This document shows, in pieces, positions 35,863-44,519 of a stretch of DNA of 54,650 bases. Numbering within the stretch: the stretch's first letter is position 1; each line of letters opens with the position of its first letter. The stretch covers positions 1-54,650 of the forward strand of contig JABLTI010000006.1 in assembly GCA_013166835.1 (NCBI GenBank). The letters run 5' to 3'. The notes under the pieces were generated by a model, which searched no databases, was not told the DNA's origin, and saw only the letters and a list, made by a program, of their open reading frames with translations. The DNA comes from Promethearchaeati archaeon. Its GTDB lineage: Archaea; Asgardarchaeota; Heimdallarchaeia; JABLTI01. The position numbers and the translations under genes were made by a program.

Positions 35863-38800
35863 CTGAAAGATGCTCCTCTCTTACTTAGCAATTGCCATTT
35901 TTCATTTAGTTTATCTACTTGGCTTATTGCCTTTTTCTTATGCTTCCATTTATCATCCTTAGTGAGCTTAATAGCCATATCTATGTAATTTTCAATGAAC
36001 TCATCAAAAATTCTATAGTAACCTTCATCTCTTTTCTTTTTAGTTAACCAGCTAAAGGCTCTTTGATAATATAACATAGTAATATCTGCAGCATTTTTGT
36101 TGATTAAAAGAACATCTAGGAAGTTCTTGGAGAATTTCAAGAAGCTTTTAGTTTGGTAAATGAAAATCTCAGACAGAAGCTGAGAAATTTTTATTTTCAT
36201 AGAATCATCATTGACTATTTTAGTGTAAACATCACTCACATGACGAGTTTGTCTCTGACTTTTACTAACATTTTCAAAAATATGTTCCAGATTATCATAG
36301 ATGTTCTTTTGAAGAGAGTACGCTCCTTTTACTATCTTCGATTCATTTTTATCTGGATCAAGTAAATTGTTGGTATTCTTCCAGAGATTCAGTAGATACT
36401 CAAGTCTTTCCAATGAGTAATTTGTACGTGAAATTTTCAATGATTCGTTGCTTATCTTCAATAAGGATTCACTTGGAACCAGATTTGAAATACCTGTTAG
36501 ACGATTGATTAAGGAACTCAGTTGCTTGAAATTATCATAATCCTCTTTTACAGCAAATTTTAAGAAATAGTCTAAAATTACAACGTAAGAATTTACATCT
36601 ATTTTTGTGCCTGGAGCAGGTGCTAATAGATAGTTTTCATAAAAGATTGACGCAATGAAACTATTTGTTTTATCTATGAACTTCTTTACATTGTCAAAAT
36701 TTTTCTTTAGAAATTTATCTAGACTGGTTTCTCTAAAGGTAACGACAAGGAGTTTTTCTAAATTTGTATTCTTAATTGTATTTGAATCAGAGGTTGCATC
36801 TGATAGTATGTTTAAGATGTTGTTAATTATATTTGCTCTGGCATTATTGCTTCTTGGACTATCATATTTACTATCTATTATTTTTACAGCTTCTATACTA
36901 TAAATCAAGAAATTTGCTAATCTATTTTGATTCTTTTCAGAATTTAAATATGAATTGAAGTCCTGACTGTATGTATCTAACAATCGAGAAATAAAGTCCG
37001 CAAAATTTATGACATAAATTTTATCTGAATGTTCATCTTTTAGAATTGATGAAAAGATTTGCTGACAAATCACATAATAGTTGATAAAAGGGCTTCTTCC
37101 AAAATATTCCTTTTTCTGTAAATCTTCTACGAATTTCTCAAACGTGTTTTGATTAAAAACATAACTTAGTCGTAATTTTATTACCTCTTCCATGTAAAAT
37201 TCTAATTCTTCTGGAGTAAGTTGCTTACCAAATAATTTCCAGAATATCTCTCTGTTAAGATTATTTAGATATTCATTAAGAGAATTACTTGTTTCCCGAT
37301 CTAATGATTGTGTTTCCTTAATATGATAGAGTAAACTGTTGTATTGTTTCAATATATTATAATCCTTATCCAGGAAGATTTTTGATCCAAATTCCAAAAG
37401 AATAGGTACATTTTCTGTTGAAATTTTATTTTTAATTTCATTAATTTGTTCTGTAATTTCATTTCTAGATAATGTATTAATTCTATATGACAATGCTTTC
37501 AATTGAATCTCTAACGCTTTGACTTTGTTTGGATATACAGAAGCTAAAATGAATAACAAATCACAGATTTGAGTAATAGCTACTTTGCTTTCTATTTCCT
37601 TGTCAAACAATATATATGAAATTTCAGCAATCTCGTTCATAATCCTGGAATATTGTTCACCTTCAAAATTAGAAATAAATGAAGTGAAGTCTCTTCTTGA
37701 ATTTGGAGAACTTACAAAAACATTGTAGAAATAGTTCTGAAAGATTACTTTCAAGAAATTTTGTAGTTGAGCTAAAGGTAAATCAAGAATCTTAAATGAA
37801 GCCTTAATAGCTTTAACCATTATTGATTCCCTATGTTTTTCATAGGTTTGAATATTAGTTAATTCTATTAGTTGTTGATATTGTTTTGATATAAAGCTAA
37901 AATCTCCACTATAGAAAATCAAATCTACAATTATTTCGAAAATCGCTAGATTCGGAGAAATCTTTAGAGAGTCTAAAATTCTATTGGTTTTTGTACTTAT
38001 ATCTAATCGAAGATCCTTTATCTTATCTAAAACTAGTTCCAAGATTTTACTTCGATTATCACTATGAATCTGTTCCATTGATAATAATTCAAGATATATA
38101 TCACTTAATTTATCGAAGGTATTTGCTTTTGAGAATACTGACCAATTAGCAATGTCAGAAAGAGTGATAAATTGTTGATTTTGATCAACATTCATTGCAG
38201 AAGATGATCGTATGTAATGAATCAAATGATTTTTCAGTTTTACAATATTATCCAGTAGGCCTGCATTAAGTGCATTTTGTATGCTTTTTCGTTCAAATTC
38301 AAATGCCCAACTAAACTGATCAATATAATTCTTTTCTGTAATTGTTCGTCTATATAGTGTGATTTTATCGAAGAGTTTATCATATGATGATTGTGTTTTC
38401 AATCTAATGGCTTCTTCAAGATATTTCTCACACACTACGCGATTCTCAAGGATAAATGCAATTTCTTTTGCTTTCAATAGGAATTGCGCATGAGATAATT
38501 TTCCTACATATTCTTTCAGTATTTTATCAAAACTCTTAGTGTAATCATTTAGCTCCTGTACTTTCAGCTCAGAGATGAAATTCGTTAAAGTTGTAGCTAA
38601 ATCATTTGTAGGTATACTTTCACCATCAATGAGTTCACCTTTACCACCAATGATAATAGTATTTATTGGAATTGATGCTGGTTTCTTAATGCAAGAACGA
38701 GGGGCAAATATTAAGTTAAATTCTGAAACATCCAGAGAGCTATAAGTAGCAGTTTGAATAAACGGATCAAAAAAGAAAGTTGCTATTCTTATTAAACCTC

Positions 38801-39407
38801 GAATATATTTTGGTAAAACCTTTAAGAAGGAATTAATTTCTGCTAATGGTTGAGTATCACCAGTTAGTATAACTATATTTTTCCCTTCTAATAAATAAGT
38901 AATAACTACTTTAACTAAATTGAGATTAAGTTTTGTTTTAATAGTCTCAAAATCATTAGATGTAAATTGAGAAATTTTACTAATTTCAGATATTTCAATA
39001 TCAATCATATCTTTATCGAGAAAATCATTACGTGTAAAAACATCTTTGAGATAATGTAAAACCAAAGGATTATTACCAATCAGATTATATTGTTCTTCTG
39101 TTAACACGATTGTATGAGTTAGAGTTCTCCCGGGCCTTCCATCATAATTTCTTCCTGCATCAATTACTTGACCAATTGCAACTCTATTGTCTTTTAATTT
39201 ATAACTCAGAATTGTATCTGTGATGGGAACTCGACAATATACCATTCCAAATGGATTTACTCCGTATGAATAACGCAAAATATGTAGTTTAGTTGCTTCA
39301 TCTATTCCTCTAGAAGATATGCTTGTAATTTGCTGCCCTGATTTTTGAGCAGTTTTTACTGAAGTAAAAAGCAAATAAGGTACATTAATTCTTTCATCTT
39401 TTGACAA
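35859..39407 (-). CDS. GAP1-like GTPase-associated protein
   Basis: An 1182-residue protein. The N-terminus has the pattern of the GAP1-N family of GTPase-associated proteins from bacterial conflict systems: a YLLFTS strand, GQQITSISSRG, then a conserved RPGRTLTH at 91-98 followed by a hydrophobic strand, matching the RPG-x3-TH/FxH signature I recall for that family. Residues about 150-260 continue with an LPKYIRG and APRS segment like the middle (GAP1-M) region, and the remaining 900 residues are an alpha-helical array. TTG start at 39407 with GAGGG 8 nt upstream. Directly downstream of two GTPases and coupled to the propeller protein, as expected for a GTPase partner. Confidence 0.65.
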   Translation of the reverse strand: MSKDERINVPYLLFTSVKTAQKSGQQITSISSRGIDEATKLHILRYSYGVNPFGMVYCRVPITDTILSYKLKDNRVAIGQVIDAGRNYDGRPGRTLTHTIVLTEEQYNLIGNNPLVLHYLKDVFTRNDFLDKDMIDIEISEISKISQFTSNDFETIKTKLNLNLVKVVITYLLEGKNIVILTGDTQPLAEINSFLKVLPKYIRGLIRIATFFFDPFIQTATYSSLDVSEFNLIFAPRSCIKKPASIPINTIIIGGKGELIDGESIPTNDLATTLTNFISELKVQELNDYTKSFDKILKEYVGKLSHAQFLLKAKEIAFILENRVVCEKYLEEAIRLKTQSSYDKLFDKITLYRRTITEKNYIDQFSWAFEFERKSIQNALNAGLLDNIVKLKNHLIHYIRSSSAMNVDQNQQFITLSDIANWSVFSKANTFDKLSDIYLELLSMEQIHSDNRSKILELVLDKIKDLRLDISTKTNRILDSLKISPNLAIFEIIVDLIFYSGDFSFISKQYQQLIELTNIQTYEKHRESIMVKAIKASFKILDLPLAQLQNFLKVIFQNYFYNVFVSSPNSRRDFTSFISNFEGEQYSRIMNEIAEISYILFDKEIESKVAITQICDLLFILASVYPNKVKALEIQLKALSYRINTLSRNEITEQINEIKNKISTENVPILLEFGSKIFLDKDYNILKQYNSLLYHIKETQSLDRETSNSLNEYLNNLNREIFWKLFGKQLTPEELEFYMEEVIKLRLSYVFNQNTFEKFVEDLQKKEYFGRSPFINYYVICQQIFSSILKDEHSDKIYVINFADFISRLLDTYSQDFNSYLNSEKNQNRLANFLIYSIEAVKIIDSKYDSPRSNNARANIINNILNILSDATSDSNTIKNTNLEKLLVVTFRETSLDKFLKKNFDNVKKFIDKTNSFIASIFYENYLLAPAPGTKIDVNSYVVILDYFLKFAVKEDYDNFKQLSSLINRLTGISNLVPSESLLKISNESLKISRTNYSLERLEYLLNLWKNTNNLLDPDKNESKIVKGAYSLQKNIYDNLEHIFENVSKSQRQTRHVSDVYTKIVNDDSMKIKISQLLSEIFIYQTKSFLKFSKNFLDVLLINKNAADITMLYYQRAFSWLTKKKRDEGYYRIFDEFIENYIDMAIKLTKDDKWKHKKKAISQVDKLNEKWQLLSKRGASFR

Positions 39408-39448
39408 TTTTTACCCTCATTATTTTTTTCTCAAATATTTACATTTTA

Positions 39449-40252
39449 TTATGTTGTTTCTTTCTTTTCAGCTTGAATGAAAAACTTGATTGGTTCTGTG
39501 ATATTCACAGGATTTATGTAAACTTTAATTGGATATTCTCTTTCTTCTGCACCAACTCCAAGAGAAGAAAGTGTTATGCATTTGAAATTCTTCTTGAAAT
39601 ATAATTTCCCATATCTCCAAGCAGTAGGTAATTTTTCTTTCAAATAGGCATCAGCATTTGGGAAATCAATAACATCTCCTTTGGAGACACACATTGTAAT
39701 TTTGATTTCTTTTGATATGTCTTCATCACTTTTCTTATTGTTTATCTTGTTTTGATAGATCATTTTCATCATAATTGTAAACATAGTATCTTGTTCATTA
39801 AAATCGAAAAATAATGGATCCACAAGAAAAATAAATGAATTTCCAGAGTATAGCAAATTAGTTATCACTTTTTGACTTTCTTTAAGTTCTGCAGGAATCA
39901 AAGATTTTCGAATTTCGGAATGATAACGAGCATCAAATATTTCCTGAATATCTTCACCAGACAAATCATAACTTGAGATCATAGCAACTGGTTGACCTGA
40001 TTTTGGATGTGATCCATCATAGACAAGCTTCAATTTTAATTCTATAAAAGATCTTCTAGGTGTTGCAAATGAAGATCCTTCATTAACTATTGTTTCACCT
40101 ACAAAGGATAAATAATCAATCGTATTGCTATCTTCAGAAGGATCAATAACAAATGGATTTAACAATCCTTGATTTATAGAATCAAACAGCATTGCTAAAT
40201 AAACTGTTTTGCCAGCTCCATTGGGTCCAAATATACGGACTTTCCTTTCCAA
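39449..40252 (-). CDS. P-loop GTPase of the double-GTPase (DO-GTPase) type, 2
   Basis: A 267-residue P-loop protein: GPNGAGKT at 9-16 followed by VYLAMLF, a switch region with YDLSGED (D96-x2-G99), a hydrophobic LVDP strand, and SKGD (190-193) at the base-recognition position. The GKTVYL run and the D-x-SGE switch fit the small GTPases found beside GAP1 proteins. TTG start at 40252 with AAGGTGG upstream. It is a paralogue of the gene immediately upstream, 14 nt apart, and both precede the GAP1-like gene, suggesting a heteromeric GTPase pair. Confidence 0.8.
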   Translation of the reverse strand: MERKVRIFGPNGAGKTVYLAMLFDSINQGLLNPFVIDPSEDSNTIDYLSFVGETIVNEGSSFATPRRSFIELKLKLVYDGSHPKSGQPVAMISSYDLSGEDIQEIFDARYHSEIRKSLIPAELKESQKVITNLLYSGNSFIFLVDPLFFDFNEQDTMFTIMMKMIYQNKINNKKSDEDISKEIKITMCVSKGDVIDFPNADAYLKEKLPTAWRYGKLYFKKNFKCITLSSLGVGAEEREYPIKVYINPVNITEPIKFFIQAEKKETT

Positions 40253-40266
40253 TTATGCCACCTTTT

Positions 40267-41145
40267 TTATTTGCCTTGCTCTTGGAATTGTTTATTGAAG
40301 AATCTCACAGGTTCAAGAATTCCTTGTGGATTAATATTATCCGGAACTAACTGATATTCATAACCTTCAGGAGTTTTCTCAACTTTGGGTTTTACACCCA
40401 ATGAAGAGATATGAAATGTTCCTATTCTCTCCCTACTGAAGTATAATTTTGCATAATTCCATGATAAACCAATTAACCTTGATAATTGTCTTTGTTCATT
40501 CCGATTTTCCCGATAAGTATCAGTTTTAGTCAAGACAAATGCTAATGAAATATTTTTTAGTTTTTGATTTGGTTTTAGTTTGTATTTGTTTTGATGTACT
40601 GTAATTATTTCCATTAATACAGCAAAAATAAATCTATCCTGTGAGAATTTATTCGCTGGTGTAGGATCAACCATAAACATAAATGAAGATGAATTCTGAA
40701 TTAACTCATCTAAAGATTTCTTAACATTTATGTATGACTCATCACCTTCAACTTGCAGATTTTCATCTTTGATTTGAAACGTTTCTTCTGAAGAATCTCC
40801 CTTTTTCTTTGATGGTGAATAAATCTCATACATAGTTTCACCAGCAAAATCATATGTGTTAAAAGTAAATACTGTTTCAATTAAATCAGGATCATCTTTA
40901 CTTATACCTTTGATTTCGAAACTAACACGTTTAATACTTCTTTGATCCGTAGCATGTGGGAATTCTTTATGTACATACATTCCTTCAGCTAGATAATCCA
41001 GATATTCATAGGAATCCATATTATCCTTAAAATCCAGTGCGAGACCTTCTCCTCCTGGATCTTCCCTTAATCTATTAAATAATGTAACCAGATATACAGT
41101 TTTACCTGAGCTAGAAGTCCCAAATAAACCTACCAAGCGATTCAT
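40267..41145 (-). CDS. P-loop GTPase of the double-GTPase (DO-GTPase) type, 1
   Basis: A 292-residue GTPase with GTSSSGKT at 9-16, switch YDFAGET (D99-x2-G102), FMVDPTP strand-loop, and TKTD (206-209) for guanine recognition. An insertion of about 30 charged residues between the switch and the next helix (about 110-140) is absent from its paralogue. First gene of the minus-strand operon, transcribed divergently from the ESCRT-III-like/AAA operon across a 198-bp gap. No lipidation motif or membrane segment seen. Confidence 0.82.
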   Translation of the reverse strand: MNRLVGLFGTSSSGKTVYLVTLFNRLREDPGGEGLALDFKDNMDSYEYLDYLAEGMYVHKEFPHATDQRSIKRVSFEIKGISKDDPDLIETVFTFNTYDFAGETMYEIYSPSKKKGDSSEETFQIKDENLQVEGDESYINVKKSLDELIQNSSSFMFMVDPTPANKFSQDRFIFAVLMEIITVHQNKYKLKPNQKLKNISLAFVLTKTDTYRENRNEQRQLSRLIGLSWNYAKLYFSRERIGTFHISSLGVKPKVEKTPEGYEYQLVPDNINPQGILEPVRFFNKQFQEQGK

Positions 41146-41191
41146 ATTCCATCTAATTCCCGAAATTTAACGATATGATATATATGTTGAA

Positions 41192-41217
41192 TTCCACTTT
41201 AAAATTTTTCAGTGGAA
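41192..41217. promoter_or_regulatory. inverted repeat in the divergent control region of the cluster
   Basis: TTCCACT (41192-41198) and AGTGGAA (41211-41217) are perfect 7-bp arms around a 12-nt A/T spacer, with one further CCACT at 41222-41226. It lies between the divergently transcribed GTPase operon and the ESCRT-III-like/AAA operon and is a candidate shared operator. Confidence 0.45.
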
Positions 41218-41343
41218 AATACCACTAAAACTGTGTACATGAATAAAAACATCTCATCTTTTAGAGGAAATTTAATGGGAGAAATTCTTATTTACCTTTA
41301 TTCGATAAAACTAACATTATTAAAGTAATCGGGGGTTATGCCA

Positions 41344-41955
41344 ATGAAATTCATAGACTTTTTTAAGAGGAAGAAGAAGTTTTCTTTAGAAGAACTTGAA
41401 GATATAAAAGAATCAATAAATGACTATGTCACTGAAATAAATAGAGGATCAAGAGAGAGCAAACGTAAAATAAAAAATATGATAAGGAAAGGCAGAACTC
41501 CTTCTCCATCATTAACTATGAATTATCGAAGATTCAAGTTGATAAATCAGCAATTAACAGGTTTTGTTGATACTATTGATGGGATGATTTTTGAGGTCGA
41601 ATTTCAAGGAGTTTTATCAAAAATTGAACAGCAATCAAAAGATGTGTTTGAAGCTATTAACTCAGAAAATATTATGGCTACTGTTGACGCGAGATTGAAA
41701 GATTTTGTAAAGTCACAAATAAAATATGCTGAAAAAGTTGAACAAGAAATCGCAAAACAAGAGACATGGCTTGATAATTTGCAGCAAGTAGTAGAAGATC
41801 ACGAATTAGAATCTGAAATGAATCTTGAGTATATGACTGATGAAATCTTGGTGGAATTTATAATTGATGACAAAGAATTTGCTGAAGAGCTGCCTGCTGA
41901 AGTAAAAGAAAAGCCTATTATTAAACAAGTTATAACCATGCTTGATAAGGAGTAA
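41344..41955 (+). CDS. ESCRT-III (Snf7)-like basic helical protein, paralogue A
   Basis: A 203-residue all-helical protein. A basic N-terminal helix (FFKRKKK), a helix with repeated basic residues ending in IRKGRTPSPS, a long helix of ESCRT-III-like spacing (NYRRFKLINQQLTG) and an increasingly acidic C-terminus give the charge polarity of Snf7/CdvB proteins. The tail carries EFIIDDKEFAEELP, conserved in its paralogue and a candidate MIT-interacting motif for the AAA protein encoded two genes downstream. The start is the ATG at 41344 (an ATG two codons earlier, 41338, is too close to the GGGGG ribosome-binding site). Homology to ESCRT-III is inferred from organisation, not proven. Confidence 0.6.
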   Translation: MKFIDFFKRKKKFSLEELEDIKESINDYVTEINRGSRESKRKIKNMIRKGRTPSPSLTMNYRRFKLINQQLTGFVDTIDGMIFEVEFQGVLSKIEQQSKDVFEAINSENIMATVDARLKDFVKSQIKYAEKVEQEIAKQETWLDNLQQVVEDHELESEMNLEYMTDEILVEFIIDDKEFAEELPAEVKEKPIIKQVITMLDKE

Positions 41956-42021
41956 ATATTATAAGCGATAAAAATGCATTGTTAGTTTGGTGTCAATTTT
42001 TAAATTTTGGAGGTTTGGAAT

Positions 42022-42594
42022 TTGCCGTTATTTAAGAGAAAGAAATCCGTTGAAAAAATGATGGAAGAAGTGGATAAAGCTAAAGATTCAGTATCTGATT
42101 CTTTATCGGATATTAATTCAAGATATACTAGACTCAAAAATGAGATTAAAAGAGGGTTCAAAAAAGGAATCAACCCTTCGCCTGCTAAGAAGCTTAATTT
42201 AAAACGTGCTCAAATCATACGAGATGTTACTCAAGGATTATATGATTCTCTTGATGGGATTTATGATGAACTAGAAGTATCTCAAACATTTAAGAATCTA
42301 AATCTAGAGAAATTAGATGGTTTAGTTACTCAATTCGACAAAGTTTTCAAAACAAATAATGCTTTTCTAAAGAATTTGTTTAAGCAACAAGAAAAACATC
42401 TTGGGAAACTAGAGAGCATTATTAGTCGTCAACAATTTGACATGGAGAATTTGGAAGATCTAGCTTCGGAATATGACTTAGAAATTTCTGATGATATTAC
42501 AATAGAATTATTGGAAGAATTTGCTACTGATGATCCTGAATTTGTGAAGGAGTTGCCTGAGAAATTCAAGAAAGCATTGAAACGACGAATGTAG
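42022..42594 (+). CDS. ESCRT-III (Snf7)-like basic helical protein, paralogue B
   Basis: A 190-residue paralogue of the preceding protein. Shared features: a basic LFKRKK N-terminus, IKRGFKKGINPSP against IKNMIRKGRTPSP, LKRAQII then a D-x-LDG/IDG turn, and the same tail EEFATDDPEFVKELP. TTG start at 42022 with GGAGG (42009-42013) 8 nt upstream; an in-frame TTG at 42007 is inside that site. It precedes the MIT-AAA ATPase by 35 nt. Two ESCRT-III-like subunits plus a Vps4-like ATPase would match the usual archaeal ESCRT set. Confidence 0.6.
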   Translation: MPLFKRKKSVEKMMEEVDKAKDSVSDSLSDINSRYTRLKNEIKRGFKKGINPSPAKKLNLKRAQIIRDVTQGLYDSLDGIYDELEVSQTFKNLNLEKLDGLVTQFDKVFKTNNAFLKNLFKQQEKHLGKLESIISRQQFDMENLEDLASEYDLEISDDITIELLEEFATDDPEFVKELPEKFKKALKRRM

Positions 42595-42629
42595 TCAAGA
42601 ATTGAATTGCTTTTGGAGGGCTACACAAA

Positions 42630-43784
42630 ATGAATGAGTTTGATAAAGCTGTTATGTTTAAGAATAAAGCAAAAGAAGCTATGAAAAACAAGAAATATGC
42701 AGAAGCGAAAAAATATTACGCTGAAGCGATTAAATATCTCACGATTTTAAGGAATAGATCAAAGTCTCCAATGAAAGAAAAATTCCAGATGATAATTGAT
42801 ACTTTGAAAAAGACAATTAAGAAGATACCTATTAAAGAGAAACCTGAAACTCCCCCAGATGATGTAGAACGACCACCCTTCAAGATTCCTAAGGATTTAC
42901 CAGAAAACTGTAAGAAAATAATATTGAAAACAAGGAACAACTTCAAGGATATAGCAGGTCTAAAAGAACTAAAAGAAGATCTACGAAAAACAATTGAATA
43001 TCCAATAAAATTCCCTGAGGAAACTGAAAAATGGGGTTTTCTCGGTGAAAGAGGTATCCTAATGCATGGACCTCCTGGTTGTGGAAAGACATTTCTGATA
43101 AAGTGTGCAAGTGGTCAATTTGGCGTACCAATAATTGCTATGCCACCTGATAGAATACTGCAAAAATATGTTGGAGAATCCTCAAAATCAGTTGCTGAAT
43201 TATATGACTGTGCGGCATTATTGTCTCCTTCATTAGTATTCATTGATGAAATTGATCGTTTATTTGCATCACCTGATAGTTCAGGAGTAATTTCACAAAT
43301 TACAAGTCAGATAATGCAATTACTGTCAGGTGTAGGAGTTGGAGCGTCTACAGATAAAATTGATTTACCAATAATCACTATTGCTGCTTCAAACCACCCC
43401 TGGGTTTTAGATTCAGCATTGATTAGAAGAGGAAGACTTGGTAAGATTGTATATGTACCTCCCCCAACTAAAGAAGCAAGAAAAACAATTCTTGAAATAA
43501 ACCTTAGAAAGATACCTTTGTCAAGTGATGTGAACTTAAATTTAATTGCTGATAAGACTTCCAAGGATGCGAAAAGTGGGTGGGAGTATTCTTGCAAAGA
43601 TATTAGCTATATTTGTCAAGCTGCACGATTAGAAGCTATGGAAAGGGAAATTGATGGTGAAGAAAATGTACGAGTTACACAAAGCATGTTACTAAAAGCA
43701 TTGAATTCCATTTCAAGAACCATTTCACCAAAACAAGTCAAGCAATATACAGATTGGGAGAAGAGAGCAAGAACGAATTTATAG
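42630..43784 (+). CDS. MIT-domain Vps4-like AAA ATPase
   Basis: A 384-residue AAA ATPase. An N-terminal three-helix MIT domain (about 3-68; DKAVMFKNKAKEAMKNKKYA then a Tyr-rich helix) is joined by a Pro-rich linker (69-92) to a meiotic-clade AAA module: DIAGLKELKEDL, Walker A GPPGCGKT (147-154), pore-loop KYVGES (179-184), Walker B LVFIDE (202-207), sensor Asn255 and Arg fingers 266-269. The C-terminus ends SPKQVKQYTDWEKRA, like the Vps4 C-terminal helix, but I see no beta-domain insertion. Probably disassembles the two adjacent ESCRT-III-like polymers. GGAGGG 9 nt before the ATG. Confidence 0.88.
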   Translation: MNEFDKAVMFKNKAKEAMKNKKYAEAKKYYAEAIKYLTILRNRSKSPMKEKFQMIIDTLKKTIKKIPIKEKPETPPDDVERPPFKIPKDLPENCKKIILKTRNNFKDIAGLKELKEDLRKTIEYPIKFPEETEKWGFLGERGILMHGPPGCGKTFLIKCASGQFGVPIIAMPPDRILQKYVGESSKSVAELYDCAALLSPSLVFIDEIDRLFASPDSSGVISQITSQIMQLLSGVGVGASTDKIDLPIITIAASNHPWVLDSALIRRGRLGKIVYVPPPTKEARKTILEINLRKIPLSSDVNLNLIADKTSKDAKSGWEYSCKDISYICQAARLEAMEREIDGEENVRVTQSMLLKALNSISRTISPKQVKQYTDWEKRARTNL

Positions 43785-43793
43785 GTGAGTAAA

Positions 43794-44441
43794 ATGAGTC
43801 CAGATGTTTCGAAAAGACTAGATAAGAAAATATCAAAAGAATTAGAATCAATAGCTAAATTTTTGACATCCTCAGAGAAGAAAACAGAGAAATTAATTGT
43901 AAATCATGCCAAGAAATGTATCGAATTAGTAGGAGATTTAGGTCCACGAGATCGCGCTCATTATTCTGAATTTTTCTCGGAATTGGTTTCTGATACATTA
44001 CTTTTTTGTAGAGAACAACATGCGAAGTACTACAAGAAATATCGCTCCAAAGTTGAAGAAGCAAAAGAGAAAAAGAAAGCAGGTATATTAACAAAAGATA
44101 CATTGGGCAATCTACTTGACCAAGCTATAGATTACAAAATGTTTGCTAATGATTTTGATAATCAAAAATTCTTAATTGAAGGTTTTACATCACAATTTGA
44201 AATGTGGTTTGTTCAAGGTAACACCGACTATTTACTTAATGTGACTAGAGATTGGGAAAATATGCAAGCAATTAGAACCAGAGAACGCGAAAGAAGAGAG
44301 ATTTTAGGTGAAATAATGACTCGAACTGATAAAGAGATTGCTAGAATGGAACAAGAAGTAGGATTGACTGATTTAGAAGATGAAGAACTTGCAGAGCTAT
44401 TGAAAGATGATGTTGATGAGTTAGAGGAACTAAGAGGTTGA
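43794..44441 (+). CDS. unrecognised 215-aa helical protein with acidic tail
   Basis: A 215-residue, helical, coiled-coil-prone protein. The ATG at 43794 follows AGGTGA; an in-frame GTG at 43785 lies inside that ribosome-binding site. It ends LTDLEDEELAELLKDDVDEL, an acidic amphipathic tail reminiscent of MIM1-type motifs that bind MIT domains, consistent with binding the ATPase encoded 10 nt upstream. Basic and acidic clusters in the middle (YYKKYRSKVEEAKEKKKAG). No family recognised. Co-transcribed with the AAA gene. Confidence 0.6.
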   Translation: MSPDVSKRLDKKISKELESIAKFLTSSEKKTEKLIVNHAKKCIELVGDLGPRDRAHYSEFFSELVSDTLLFCREQHAKYYKKYRSKVEEAKEKKKAGILTKDTLGNLLDQAIDYKMFANDFDNQKFLIEGFTSQFEMWFVQGNTDYLLNVTRDWENMQAIRTRERERREILGEIMTRTDKEIARMEQEVGLTDLEDEELAELLKDDVDELEELRG

Positions 44442-44519
44442 TTAGAACAAAATAATAAATTTGATTTAAATTAGATACCCATTAGCCGGGGATCAAAGGA
44501 CGTTATTGGGGAAAACTAT

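Noticed and set aside
41239-41328. 29-codon ATG frame in the divergent control region of the cluster
   Set aside because: No ribosome-binding site, short, and it overlaps the promoter and operator-like region.
43785-43793. GTG start for the 215-aa helical protein
   Set aside because: The GTG lies inside the AGGTGA ribosome-binding sequence; the ATG at 43794 is the usable start. The same applies at 4098 and 14617.
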